Notes under the pieces: generated by a model
What the model saw: only the letters and a program-made list of their open reading frames with translations
Databases searched by the model: none
Told to the model about the DNA's origin: nothing
Assembly (NCBI GenBank): GCA_944327295.1
Contig: CALVHF010000001.1
Location: 1-64,000, forward strand
Direction: 5' to 3'
From: an uncultured Desulfovibrio sp.
Lineage (GTDB): Bacteria > Desulfobacterota > Desulfovibrionia > Desulfovibrionales > Desulfovibrionaceae
DNA length: 64,000 nucleotides
Position numbers and translations under genes: made by a program
Shown here: in pieces, positions 1 to 8,915 of the stretch
Numbering within the stretch: position 1 is the stretch's first letter
Layout: each line of letters starts with the position of its first letter

Positions 1-73
1 TGTCATGATATCTAGACAATGAAATGTAGTAATTTCAACTAGATGTAAGTAGACGAATTTATCAATTTAGACA
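1..73. mobile_element. Right end of a CTAG-flanked miniature element (left end possibly outside window)
   Basis: The last bases, TTATCAATTTAGACA, followed by CTAG (74-77), are identical to the right end of the IS-bearing element that finishes at 44365. The inverted counterpart TGTCTAATTA opens the elements at 43599 and 63811. The stretch is AT-rich and carries no ORF. The window begins with TGTC, so a 73-bp element is conceivable, but the base before position 1 is not visible. The CTAG provides the TAG stop of the neighbouring minus-strand gene. Confidence 0.5.
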
Positions 74-1753
74 CTAGTCCTCGTCCTCGGGACGGGGTGT
101 CAGCTGGGCCACGGCCTGGGTGATGATGCGGCGGCGTTCCCTGGCAGGCTGAACAGTCTGCTGAACGCGGCGCAGGCCCGGTTCGGGAAGTGCATTGTAC
201 AGGGTCCAGAAGGCCGGATAGAGCTCGGTCAGGATGCCGGGATTGTTCAGGAAGAACCCCCTGGAGGCAGGACGGGCACAGGCTGCAAGGGCCAGTGCGC
301 AGGCCCACATGGGCGAGGGCGCTGTCCATGCCGGTGTACCGGCCGGCTCATCGCCGCCCCAGGGGCGCAGGCCCTCGTCGGTGAGATCGAGTCCGCAGGC
401 TCTGGCAAAGCTGCCGTACTGACCGGCCACATCGGGATCGGAGCAGAGACCGGCAGGAAGACTGGCCTGGCCGTACCTGAGAGCCTGAATGCAGGCAAAG
501 GCAAAGGGCAGGGGAGCGAGTTCTTCAGGCAGAGCGGCAGGCACGGTGAGTTGCGTTCCGTTGAGCCGGAAGGAGGGATCCGCCTTCAGGCTGACATGAT
601 CTTCGCCAGCCTGAAGCTCAAGACCGAGCTGGGCAAAGAGATCGGCGACAGCTGCCGTGGCAGGGGTCTGCGGCCAGAGGCCGTTCAGGGAGACTTCTCC
701 CCCGTTCACTGCGGCCAGGGCAAGCAGCACTGTGCTTGCGCGCAGATCCATGCCGAGGCCGGGCTGTGCGGGCAGTTCAATCGTGCCGGGCACAAAGTGC
801 AGGCGCATGCCCTCCCTTGTGCAGGAAATGCCTGACTGGGCAAGCAGGTCGAGGGTGCGGCCGATCCTGTCTTCAGTTTCGTCACCGGCCAGGGCTTCGT
901 AGTCTATGGTCAGTTCCTTCTGATAGAAGGGAGCAGCGGCAATGAGACAGGTAACAAAGTCCAGAGGCAGATCCGCCGTCAGGGTGATGACATCGGGGAG
1001 CAGGCCGGAGCTTTCTATGCGGACGGGCAGGCCATCATTTCTGGGCACGAGGGAAATAAGGCGGGCGCCTAGACTTGGCAGGAAATGGCGCAGGGCAGAA
1101 AAGTCTGCAAGCTTCAGGGTCGGTCCACCGGAAAATTTGGCGTGACTGGGTCTGCCGAGATACAGGGCCACGGCAAGATAGAAGTTGAAGGCAGAGTCGC
1201 CGACATGGAGAATCTTGTCCGGGGTTGCGGCAGGCGTGCTGGTAGAGGCGGACAGGACATCTCCGTCGTCGCGGTGCAGGGCACAGCCGAACTGGTTGAA
1301 CATGCGCACGCAGTCGGAGACGGCATCGTTCATCAGAACCTGGCCAATGCGCAGCGGCTGCCCCGTAGTTGCGGCAAGCGCGGCCCACAGCTGTGTCTGT
1401 TCCTGATCCTTCGGTGCTTCGAGAAGGACATGAACGGGTTTCTGAATAGGAGCAAGGCCGAAGGCAGTCCGTCTCTGGGGCGCTTCTTCGCTGGGTTTTG
1501 GAAGAAATTCGACTTCCTGCAGCAGGGTGAAGAAACGTGTGGAAAGGTTGGGGTCTGCACTGACCCTGGCAACCTGGCTTTCCCAGGATTCCCGCAGGTA
1601 GCGTTCTTCCTGCGGAGAGAGTCTGCCCCTGGCCGAAGCCATGCGGGCAACAAGGTTGTGCCGTTGAAGAACGAGCTTGAGAATTTCCCTGTCAATATCG
1701 CAGACGGTTTCCCTGAGGGGACGGCGGGGTCTTTCCGAAGTTTCGTCGCTCAT
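74..1753 (-). CDS. aroA: Chorismate mutase / EPSP-synthase-like fusion protein
   Basis: Predicted shikimate-pathway protein of 559 aa. Residues 1-90 look like an AroQ-type chorismate mutase helix bundle (DIDREILKLVLQRHNLVARM, and an ERYLRESW segment). The rest resembles the two-domain EPSP synthase fold, which transfers enolpyruvyl from PEP to shikimate-3-phosphate. Usual EPSPS signatures are weak: the NAGT-type loop reads HVGDSAFNFYLAVALYLG, and no clear GSKS motif is present. Such divergent, CM-fused aroA genes are known to me from Desulfovibrio aromatic clusters, but activity here is inference. The start at 1753 begins MSDETSERP; an in-frame ATG at 1765 is the alternative. Its TAG stop lies inside the CTAG that borders the mobile element. 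Confidence 0.72.
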   Translation of the reverse strand: MSDETSERPRRPLRETVCDIDREILKLVLQRHNLVARMASARGRLSPQEERYLRESWESQVARVSADPNLSTRFFTLLQEVEFLPKPSEEAPQRRTAFGLAPIQKPVHVLLEAPKDQEQTQLWAALAATTGQPLRIGQVLMNDAVSDCVRMFNQFGCALHRDDGDVLSASTSTPAATPDKILHVGDSAFNFYLAVALYLGRPSHAKFSGGPTLKLADFSALRHFLPSLGARLISLVPRNDGLPVRIESSGLLPDVITLTADLPLDFVTCLIAAAPFYQKELTIDYEALAGDETEDRIGRTLDLLAQSGISCTREGMRLHFVPGTIELPAQPGLGMDLRASTVLLALAAVNGGEVSLNGLWPQTPATAAVADLFAQLGLELQAGEDHVSLKADPSFRLNGTQLTVPAALPEELAPLPFAFACIQALRYGQASLPAGLCSDPDVAGQYGSFARACGLDLTDEGLRPWGGDEPAGTPAWTAPSPMWACALALAACARPASRGFFLNNPGILTELYPAFWTLYNALPEPGLRRVQQTVQPARERRRIITQAVAQLTPRPEDED

Positions 1754-1765
1754 TGATACTACCAT

Positions 1766-2640
1766 ATGTGTTTGTTTCTTCCCGTGTCGTTCCGGGAGGC
1801 TAGAGGTGGGCAAGCTGCTCCCGGCTTCGTGCATGTCGAAGTCAGGGTGAGACTACGCTGTTCGGCTTTCTGAGACCTTCTTCCGAGGCCGAGGCTGGCC
1901 GGACGGGCCTTCGGGCAGCACTTTCTGCCGCAGACGGCAGGAATAGGCTTTTCCTGCTGCACCTGCCGCAGGCGGACCGTTCGAGGCTGTCCCGGGAACT
2001 TCCATGTACCGAAGAAAACGTGATGAAGCATCAGCTTCCGTGCGTGCTGGCCAGGAGAAGGGCACTTTGACAACAAAAGCGTTTCGTTGCCATGTCGTGG
2101 AGAGTGTGCACACATACGCCACCTGACGCAAGGGTGCAAGTGGTGCGGGCTTGAGAGAATGTTTTTTGCAGAGGGAATATCAGATTGGGCCGGTGGTGGC
2201 AGGCAGTCCTGTGGCCGCCCCGGATGCCTGTTCTGTAACACAAGGCACCTTCCCGGGTGACCTGTCTGCAACACGAACCCGGTAGAAAAGAAAGCGGATG
2301 AGCCCTGGACAGGTCTTTTCTCCGATCCAGATTCCAGACAGATGCCACATCTGCACGCCAGGCGCGATGCCAGGCCGTGTCCTCCTCCTGCAGCAAAAAT
2401 GCTGCCAGGAGAAGAACGGAATAAAATAAAGTGGACAATTTTATAACATATACTCTTTTTTTTAATAGCACAAGTCCCTTCAAATTGAGTTCTGACAAGG
2501 GCTTGTTCACCTTTTTCCCCTGCAAAAAAAGGGTTACAAAAGAGGAAAAAAAAGTTTTTGAAGTACCTCTTTTGAGGGGAATAATAAAAAATTTTAAATG
2601 ATTGCAAATAAAATGTCCTAAAGTAACGAGCAAAATCATT
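1766..2640. other. Long intergenic region upstream of aprB, no gene recognised
   Basis: About 900 bp separate the aroA-like gene from the apr operon. Open frames here have no recognisable protein features and read as shadows. The half nearest aprB (about 2400-2640) turns AT-rich with A- and T-runs, including an imperfect stem (AAAGAGG ... CCTCTTTT, about 2538-2575). This fits an upstream promoter or regulatory region. I see no tRNA or known RNA motif. Confidence 0.5.
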
Positions 2641-2649
2641 CAGAGGGGC

Positions 2650-2678
2650 TTGACTAGGTTGCCCGAGCTTGTTACAGA
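2650..2678 (+). promoter_or_regulatory. Candidate sigma-70 promoter of the apr operon
   Basis: TTGACT (2650-2655) is separated by 17 bp from TACAGA (2673-2678), about 90 bp before the aprB start. The -35 is near consensus and the -10 is poor. Spacing and position suit a strong housekeeping operon, but this is pattern matching only. Confidence 0.4.
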
Positions 2679-2766
2679 TTTCTCAAGACCACGACGGAGT
2701 TTGTCCCTCTCTTGGGCTGACTCCGAGCAAATCCCAATTCCACACCCCATTTACCTGGAGGAACGT

Positions 2767-3240
2767 ATGCCTACATATGTTGATCCGTCGAAATGTGACG
2801 GCTGCAAGGGCGGCGAAAAGACAGCCTGTATGTACATCTGCCCCAACGATCTGATGATCTTGGATCCTGATGCCATGAAGGCTTACAATCAGGAACCTGA
2901 TGCCTGCTGGGAATGCTATTCCTGTGTGAAAATCTGCCCCCAGGGCGCCATCTCTGCTCGTCCCTACGCAGACTTCGCTCCCATGGGCGGCACATGTATC
3001 CCCATGCGTTCTGCCGACTCCATCATGTGGACCGTCAATTTCCGTAACGGCAACGTGAAACGCTTCAAGTTCCCGATCCGTACAACTCCCGAAGGCTCCA
3101 TCGATCCTTTCAAGGACTGGACCGAAAAGGGCAGCCTGGACGATGAACTTCTCTACACAGAGAAGGAACTTGCCACGCCCAAGGAAGTTCTGATGAAGAA
3201 GTTCGAAGTGAGCGAGGCTGACAAGTCCCTCACCTTCTAA
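2767..3240 (+). CDS. aprB: Adenylylsulfate (APS) reductase, beta (ferredoxin-like) subunit
   Basis: Iron-sulfur subunit of dissimilatory APS reductase, 157 aa, cytoplasmic. It passes electrons to the FAD of AprA, where APS is reduced to sulfite and AMP. Two [4Fe-4S] motifs are visible: Cys10, 13, 21, 25 and Cys48, 51, 54, 58. Trp49, next to the second motif, corresponds to the tryptophan placed between cluster and FAD in known structures. The C-terminal part (from about residue 70) is the extension that wraps around AprA. A GGAGG site lies just upstream of ATG 2767, so the in-frame upstream extension was rejected. aprA follows after 55 bp. Confidence 0.97.
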   Translation: MPTYVDPSKCDGCKGGEKTACMYICPNDLMILDPDAMKAYNQEPDACWECYSCVKICPQGAISARPYADFAPMGGTCIPMRSADSIMWTVNFRNGNVKRFKFPIRTTPEGSIDPFKDWTEKGSLDDELLYTEKELATPKEVLMKKFEVSEADKSLTF

Positions 3241-3295
3241 CTGCAGCTATTCAAAATTCGCCAGTTTTCTTCATCAACTTTAAGGAGTTGCTACT

Positions 3296-5284
3296 ATGCC
3301 TATGATCCCTGTTAAGGAAGCGCCCCGTGGTGTGGCTATTTCCGATCCTCAAATCAAAGAACATGATGTTGACCTTCTGATCGTCGGTGGCGGCATGGGT
3401 GCCACCGGTGCCGCAGTGGAAGCTGTCCGCTGGGGTGACGAACTGGGCCTGAAGACCCTGGTTGTCGACAAAGCCTCCCTGGAACGTTCCGGCGCCGTGG
3501 CCCAGGGCCTCTCCGCCATCAACACCTTCCTGGAAAACAACAGCGCTGACGACTACGTCCGCATGGTCCGTACCGACCTTATGGGCATCGTCCGTGAAGA
3601 CCTTATCTTCGACTGCGGCCGTCACGTCGACGACTCCGTCAAGCTCTTCGAAGACTGGGGTCTCCCCATTTGGGTTAAAGCCGAAGACGGTCACAACCTG
3701 AACGGCGCCCAGGCCAAGGCCCAGGGCAAGTCCATCCGCAAGGGTGACGCTCCTGTCCGTTCCGGCCGCTGGCAGATCATGATCAACGGTGAATCCTACA
3801 AGTGCATCGTTGCCGAAGCTGCTAAGAACGTTCTTGGTGAAGAACGCCTGCTCGAGCGCGTGTTTGTCGTGAAACTGCTTCTCGACAAGAACACCCCCAA
3901 CCGCATCGCCGGTGCCGTGGGCTTCTCCACTCGTGAAAACATGGTTCACATCTTCCGCACCAACGCCATGATCGTCTGCTGCGGCGGCGCCGTGAACATC
4001 TACCGTCCGCGTTCCACCGGTGAAGGTATGGGCCGCGCCTGGTATCCCGTGTGGAATGCCGGTTCCACCTACACCCTCTGCGCCCAGGTCGGTGCAGAAA
4101 TGACCATGATGGAAAACCGCTTCGTGCCCGCCCGCTTCAAGGACGGTTACGGCCCCGTGGGTGCCTGGTTCCTGCTCTTCAAGGCCAAAGCCACCAACGC
4201 CAAGGGCGAAGACTACTGCGTGACCCGTAAGGACATGCTCGTGCCTTACCAGAAGCGCGGCTACGCCACCGGCAAGGTTGTGCCCACCTGCCTGCGCAAC
4301 CACATGATGCTGAATGAAATGCGCAACGGTCAGGGCCCCATCTACATGGACACCAAGACCGCTCTTCTGAACACCTTCGCCACCCTGAACGAAGAAGAAC
4401 AGAAGGACCTCGAAAGCGAAGCCTGGGAAGACTTCCTCGACATGTGCGTTGGTCAGGCCAACCTGTGGGCTGCCACCAACACCGCTCCCGAGGATCGCGG
4501 TTCCGAAATCATGCCCACCGAGCCTTACCTGCTCGGCTCCCACTCCGGCTGCTGCGGTATCTGGACTTCCGGTCCTGACGAAGCCTGGGTTCCCGAAGAA
4601 TACAAGGTTCGCTCTGCCAACGGCAAGGTGTACAACCGCATGACCACTGTTGACGGCCTGTTCACCTGCGCTGACGGCGTGGGCGCTTCCGGCCACAAGT
4701 TCTCCTCCGGCTCCCATGCTGAAGGCCGTATCGCTGCCAAGGCCGCCGTGCGTTACGTGCGCGACCACAAGGACTTCAAGCCCGAACTGGCTGAGAGCGC
4801 TGAAGAACTGAAGAAGGAAGTGTACGCTCCTTACTACACCTACGTGGAAAACAAGGACGCCTCCACTGATCCTGTGGTCAACCCCAACTACATCTCCCCC
4901 CGCAACTTCATGATGCGCCTTATCAAGTGCACCGACGAATACGGCGGCGGCGTGAGCACCTACTACATGACCTCCAAGGCTCTTCTGGACACCGGTTTCT
5001 TCCTGCTCGGCATGCTGGAAGAAGACTCCAAGAAGCTGGCTGCCCGTGACCTGCACGAACTGCTCCGTTGCTGGGAAAACTATCACCGTCTGTGGACAGT
5101 GCGCCTGCACATGCAGCACATTGCCTTCCGTGAAGAAACCCGCTACCCCGGCTTCTACTATCGCGCCGACCACATGGGCCTCGACGACTCCAAGTGGAAG
5201 TGCTTCGTGAACTCCCGCTTCGACCCCGCAACCGGCGAAACCAAGGTCTTCAAGAAGGCCTACTACCAGATCATCCCTGACTAA
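3296..5284 (+). CDS. aprA: Adenylylsulfate (APS) reductase, alpha (flavoprotein) subunit
   Basis: Catalytic FAD subunit of dissimilatory APS reductase, 662 aa, the family's usual length. It reversibly reduces APS to sulfite plus AMP. The dinucleotide-binding motif GGGMGATGAAVEA lies near residue 30, followed by the fumarate-reductase-type SGAVAQGLSAIN segment. The later CADGVGASGHKFSSGSHAEGRIAA block is typical of the FAD domain. AAGGAG precedes the ATG at good spacing. Codon use is strongly biased to C/G-ending codons, as in highly expressed genes. It is co-transcribed with aprB; a hairpin after the stop separates it from qmoA. Confidence 0.98.
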   Translation: MPMIPVKEAPRGVAISDPQIKEHDVDLLIVGGGMGATGAAVEAVRWGDELGLKTLVVDKASLERSGAVAQGLSAINTFLENNSADDYVRMVRTDLMGIVREDLIFDCGRHVDDSVKLFEDWGLPIWVKAEDGHNLNGAQAKAQGKSIRKGDAPVRSGRWQIMINGESYKCIVAEAAKNVLGEERLLERVFVVKLLLDKNTPNRIAGAVGFSTRENMVHIFRTNAMIVCCGGAVNIYRPRSTGEGMGRAWYPVWNAGSTYTLCAQVGAEMTMMENRFVPARFKDGYGPVGAWFLLFKAKATNAKGEDYCVTRKDMLVPYQKRGYATGKVVPTCLRNHMMLNEMRNGQGPIYMDTKTALLNTFATLNEEEQKDLESEAWEDFLDMCVGQANLWAATNTAPEDRGSEIMPTEPYLLGSHSGCCGIWTSGPDEAWVPEEYKVRSANGKVYNRMTTVDGLFTCADGVGASGHKFSSGSHAEGRIAAKAAVRYVRDHKDFKPELAESAEELKKEVYAPYYTYVENKDASTDPVVNPNYISPRNFMMRLIKCTDEYGGGVSTYYMTSKALLDTGFFLLGMLEEDSKKLAARDLHELLRCWENYHRLWTVRLHMQHIAFREETRYPGFYYRADHMGLDDSKWKCFVNSRFDPATGETKVFKKAYYQIIPD

Positions 5285-5305
5285 TTAGCAAGTAACAGTC
5301 CTTTC

Positions 5306-5345
5306 GGGGGGAGAATCTCCGTTTAGTGGGGTTCTCCCCCTTTTT
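5306..5345 (+). terminator. Hairpin with T-run between aprA and qmoA
   Basis: A GGGGGAGAA arm (from 5306) pairs with TTCTCCCCC (5332-5340) and is followed by TTTTT. It has the form of an intrinsic terminator and probably attenuates transcription from the abundant aprBA message into qmo, or ends it before a separate qmo promoter. Confidence 0.85.
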
Positions 5346-5373
5346 AACGTCGAAACGTAGGAGGCTACCAAGG

Positions 5374-6609
5374 ATGTCCAGCGCCATTCTCGTCGTCGGT
5401 GGCGGCTTCGCCGGCTTGACTGCCGCCATTGAAGCGGCGGAGCTGGGACACGATGTCTACATCGTCGAGAAAACGCCGTTCCTGGGCGGACGCGTTGCCC
5501 AGCTTAATAAATATTTTCCAAAACTCTGTCCCCCCTCCTGCGGTTTGGAGATCCAGTTCCAGCGCATCAGGAACAATCCGCGCATCAAGTTCTTCACACT
5601 TGCAGAGGTCACAGCCCTCTCTGGAAGCAAAGGGAATTACACAGTCCAAGTGACGTTGCAGCCCCGCCATACGGCAGCCCATGCAGTGGATCTTGGCTTT
5701 TTTGCTTCAGGCCTTGAAGGTGAGGCTGTCAATGACTTTGACTTCGGCCTTTCCACTCGCAAGCCCCTGTACAAGTCCGCTCCCTTTGCCTTCCCGAGCC
5801 GCTATGTCCTGGATCCCAAGTCGCTGACAGCCGCAGACAAGGCCAAGGCAGCCAGCTGCAAGTTCATCAACCTCAATGAAGAGGCCAGAACCATCGAGCT
5901 GCAGGTGGGTTCCATTGTGGTTGCCACAGGCTGGAAACCCTATGATGTGACCAACCTGTCCAACCTCGGTGCAGGCACTGTGAAGAACTGCATCACCAAC
6001 ATGCAGATGGAACGCCTTGCTTCGCCCTATGGCCCCACGGCCGGCAAGATCGTGCGTCCCAGCGACCATGTTCCGCCCAGGCGTGTGTGCTTTGTGCAGT
6101 GCGCAGGTTCCAGGGATCAGAATCATCTGAATTACTGCTCGTACATTTGCTGTATGGCATCCATCAAGCAGTGCTTCTATGTTGCAGAAGCTCTGCCTGA
6201 TGCCCATTGTGATATTTTCTACATCGATCTGCGTGCGCCCGGCCGCTATATTAAGACCCTGGACAAGGCCAGAGCTTCTGGCAAGGTGTCCTTCATCAAG
6301 GGCAAAGTCGCCAATGTGGAACAGATCGAGGGTGATCGCGTTCGTGTGCAGGCCGAAGACGCCGTGCGTGGCGAAAAGCTCACACTGGACTACGATCTTG
6401 TTGTTCTGGCCACAGGTATGCAGCCTTCCCTGTCTCAGGAAAACTGCCCGCTGCCTCTGCCGCTGGACGAAGAAGGTTTTGTCATGGGTGGCGAGGAAGC
6501 AGGAATTTTTGCAGCCGGCTGTGCTGTCATGCCGCTTGATGTGACCCGTTCGGCACAGACTGGTACTGCAGCCGCCCTGAAGGCGGTGCAAACGGTTGAA
6601 GGGAGGTAG
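5374..6609 (+). CDS. qmoA: Quinone-interacting membrane-bound oxidoreductase subunit QmoA
   Basis: Soluble HdrA-like flavoprotein of the Qmo complex, 411 aa, thought to hand electrons from menaquinol to APS reductase. The N-terminal FAD motif is VVGGGFAGLTAAIEAAELG, with the HdrA-type stretch LNKYFPKLCPPSCGLEIQ after it. A second nucleotide-binding half ends in ATGMQPS and a GIFAAGCAVMPLDVTRS segment typical of HdrA homologues. The start at 5374 has AGGAGG nine bases upstream. It is separated from qmoB by only a few bases, so the two are translationally close. Confidence 0.95.
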   Translation: MSSAILVVGGGFAGLTAAIEAAELGHDVYIVEKTPFLGGRVAQLNKYFPKLCPPSCGLEIQFQRIRNNPRIKFFTLAEVTALSGSKGNYTVQVTLQPRHTAAHAVDLGFFASGLEGEAVNDFDFGLSTRKPLYKSAPFAFPSRYVLDPKSLTAADKAKAASCKFINLNEEARTIELQVGSIVVATGWKPYDVTNLSNLGAGTVKNCITNMQMERLASPYGPTAGKIVRPSDHVPPRRVCFVQCAGSRDQNHLNYCSYICCMASIKQCFYVAEALPDAHCDIFYIDLRAPGRYIKTLDKARASGKVSFIKGKVANVEQIEGDRVRVQAEDAVRGEKLTLDYDLVVLATGMQPSLSQENCPLPLPLDEEGFVMGGEEAGIFAAGCAVMPLDVTRSAQTGTAAALKAVQTVEGR

Positions 6610-6614
6610 GCGGC

Positions 6615-8903
6615 ATGTCCAGCAAAATCGGTGTCTATTTTGATGCCGCCAATATTGGCGGTGGCCTTGATGTTGAGGCCCTGGCTGCCGGCGTGAAAGC
6701 CAAGTGGGACTCGCTCGTGGCCGTTGTGCGCGTGTTCCCCGTTCTGGCAGAACAGGCCCAGAGCATTGTCAAGGACATTGAAGACAATGGCCTTGACGGC
6801 GTGCTCATCTGCGGTGCCTCTCCCCGCCAGGATGTGGAACTCTATCGTTTCCCCGTGCTCACCGAACGCGTGAATCTGCGCGAACAGTGCGTGCTCTCCT
6901 ACGAGGATCCGCTGGGCAATGGCCTTGTTCCCGGTCAGCCTGCCCCCGAGCTCCTCGTGCAGCTTGCCACCGACTACATCAACATGGGTGTCGTGAAGCT
7001 GCAGAAGGGCTCCCTGCCTGATTCCGCAGCCCTGGAAAAGGGTGTTCGCCGCATTCTGGTTGTTGGCGGCGGCTTCACCGGCCTGACTGCGGCTGCCGAA
7101 GCTGCAGCAAGCGGCTATGAAGTGGTTCTGGTTGAAAAGACGGATCGCCTGGGCGGCGCCGTGAACAACATTCCCACCGGTTCGCCCCTGCAGGGTCCCT
7201 GGGAAGATAAGGAATCGACCAATTTGGCCGAGCGCATTGCCGCTGTCGAACAGAACCCCAAGATTACCGTCTACATGTCTTCCACTGTGGCCAAGCTGGC
7301 TGGTCAGCCCGGGCAGTACACCCTGACCCTCAACACCCCCGAGGGAGAGAAGACCCTGGAAGTGGGTTCTGCCGTTGTGGCAGCCGGCTGGACGCCCCTG
7401 GATCCCAAGTACATGGAAGCCATGGGCCTGGGCGTTTCTCCCAAGGTCATGCATGCCGCCGAATTCGGCAAGCAGTTCCTGGCCGGCAAGATTACGGCAC
7501 GCCGCATTGCCTTTGTCCTGGATACGACCCTGGCCGAAGAGGCTGCTGCAAAACAGAAGGCCGAAGCCGAAGCCGAAGCCCAGGCTGCCGAACAGGCTGC
7601 CGAGGCCGCTCCTGCTGAAGCTCCCGCCGAAGGCGAGGAAGCGGTCTTTGTCAAGCAGAACCTGGAGAGCATCGAGCACCTGCGCTACTCCAATGCCGTC
7701 AACTCCGTGGGCATGCTCCGTCTGGCCAATACCGTCTGCGAGAAGACCAACGACGTCACACAGTGCTATGTCCTGTACAAGGACATGGTTGTGCCCGGCA
7801 TCCTGGAGCGTTTCTACCGCAAGATGCAGGATCGTCTCGGCCTCATGATGACCAAGGCCGATGTGACCTCCATCCGCGAGGAAGGCGACCACATGGTGGT
7901 CTCCTGCGAAAACACCCTCCTCGGCATGGACTTCGACCTGGACTGCGATCTGGTGGTTGTGCCCACTGGTCTTGTGCCTGTGTCCGCCAAGGAAGCCATC
8001 ATGCAGTTCGAGTACCGTCAGGGCCCGGATTTCCCGGACCTCGATCTCTTCGATGGCTATCTCGACTCCAACTATATCTGTTTCCCCTACGAAACCCGTC
8101 GTACCGGTGTCTATGCCGCAGGCTGCGTTCGTCAGCCCATGACGCTGGATGGCTGTCTGCAGGACGCCCGTGGTGCCGTGCTCAAGGCCATCCAGGCCAT
8201 TGAATGCGCAGAACACGGTGTGGCCGTGCATCCGCGTTCCGGTGACAGAACCTATCCTGTGTTCAACTTCGTGCGCTGCACGCAGTGCAAGCGGTGCACA
8301 GAGGAATGTCCCTTCGGCGCCCTGGACGACGATGAAAAGGGAACACCCAAGCCCAATCCGGCCAGATGCCGCCGCTGCGGCACCTGCTTTGGTGCCTGCC
8401 CCGAGCGTGTCATCTCCTTTGCCAACTACAACATTGACCAGATCGGCTCCATGATCCGTGAAGTCTCCGTTCCCAAGGACTTCAAGAACGAAGGTCCGCG
8501 CATTCTCATCCTTGCTTGCGAGAACGACGCCTACCCCGCTCTGGACATGGCTGCTCTGCAGGGGCACACATGGAGCCCCTACGTGCGCATCATTCCCGTG
8601 CGCTGCCTGGGTTCTGTCAACGCCATCTGGGTTTCCGATGCCATGAGCAAGGGCTACGATGGCGTCATGCTGCTGGGCTGCAAGTACGGCGACGACTATC
8701 AGTGCCACTTTGTGAAGGGCTCTGAACTGTGCGCCCGCCGCATGACCAATATTGCCGAGACTCTGAACCGTCTTGGTGTTGAGCCGGAACGTGTGGAACA
8801 ATTTGAACTGGCCATTGACGAAGCGCATTGTGTGACAGACATGATCGACGGCTTTGTCAAACGCATAGAACAGATGGGCCCCAACCCGTTCAAGGCCATG
8901 TAG
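6615..8903 (+). CDS. qmoB: Qmo complex subunit QmoB (HdrA-like flavoprotein with MvhD-like domain)
   Basis: Large flavoprotein of the Qmo complex, 762 aa. Order seen: short N-terminal region; FAD-binding HdrA-like domain (VVGGGFTGLTAAAEAAASGYE near residue 150); two [4Fe-4S] ferredoxin motifs (CTQCKRCTEECP and CRRCGTCFGACP, near 555-600); and a C-terminal MvhD-like domain with CLGSVN and LLGCKYGDDYQCHF. An Ala/Glu-rich low-complexity insert at about 305-345 interrupts the flavin domain and looks like a flexible linker. The GGAGG site overlaps the end of qmoA. QmoB is known to contact QmoA and to be a likely partner of AprBA. Confidence 0.95.
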   Translation: MSSKIGVYFDAANIGGGLDVEALAAGVKAKWDSLVAVVRVFPVLAEQAQSIVKDIEDNGLDGVLICGASPRQDVELYRFPVLTERVNLREQCVLSYEDPLGNGLVPGQPAPELLVQLATDYINMGVVKLQKGSLPDSAALEKGVRRILVVGGGFTGLTAAAEAAASGYEVVLVEKTDRLGGAVNNIPTGSPLQGPWEDKESTNLAERIAAVEQNPKITVYMSSTVAKLAGQPGQYTLTLNTPEGEKTLEVGSAVVAAGWTPLDPKYMEAMGLGVSPKVMHAAEFGKQFLAGKITARRIAFVLDTTLAEEAAAKQKAEAEAEAQAAEQAAEAAPAEAPAEGEEAVFVKQNLESIEHLRYSNAVNSVGMLRLANTVCEKTNDVTQCYVLYKDMVVPGILERFYRKMQDRLGLMMTKADVTSIREEGDHMVVSCENTLLGMDFDLDCDLVVVPTGLVPVSAKEAIMQFEYRQGPDFPDLDLFDGYLDSNYICFPYETRRTGVYAAGCVRQPMTLDGCLQDARGAVLKAIQAIECAEHGVAVHPRSGDRTYPVFNFVRCTQCKRCTEECPFGALDDDEKGTPKPNPARCRRCGTCFGACPERVISFANYNIDQIGSMIREVSVPKDFKNEGPRILILACENDAYPALDMAALQGHTWSPYVRIIPVRCLGSVNAIWVSDAMSKGYDGVMLLGCKYGDDYQCHFVKGSELCARRMTNIAETLNRLGVEPERVEQFELAIDEAHCVTDMIDGFVKRIEQMGPNPFKAM

Positions 8904-8915
8904 GAGGAAGGCAGA

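Noticed and set aside
1..60. Possible type V CRISPR repeat (AATTTCAACTAGATGTAAGTAG resembles the Cas12a repeat end)
   Set aside because: The stem required by Cas12a crRNA repeats does not form, only one copy is present, and no cas gene is nearby; the shared end with 44365 favours a mobile-element terminus.
2031..2639. 202-codon minus-strand ORF in the aprB upstream region
   Set aside because: Overlaps other open frames, composition is unlike a protein (poly-Phe/Lys from AT runs, then Cys/Arg-rich), and no domain is recognisable.
3251..5173. 640-codon minus-strand ORF opposite aprA
   Set aside because: Antisense shadow created by the strongly biased codon use of aprA; valine/glycine/histidine-rich with no family features.
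6435..8828. 797-codon minus-strand ORF opposite qmoB
   Set aside because: Antisense shadow of qmoA/qmoB with a His/Gly/Val-rich translation.
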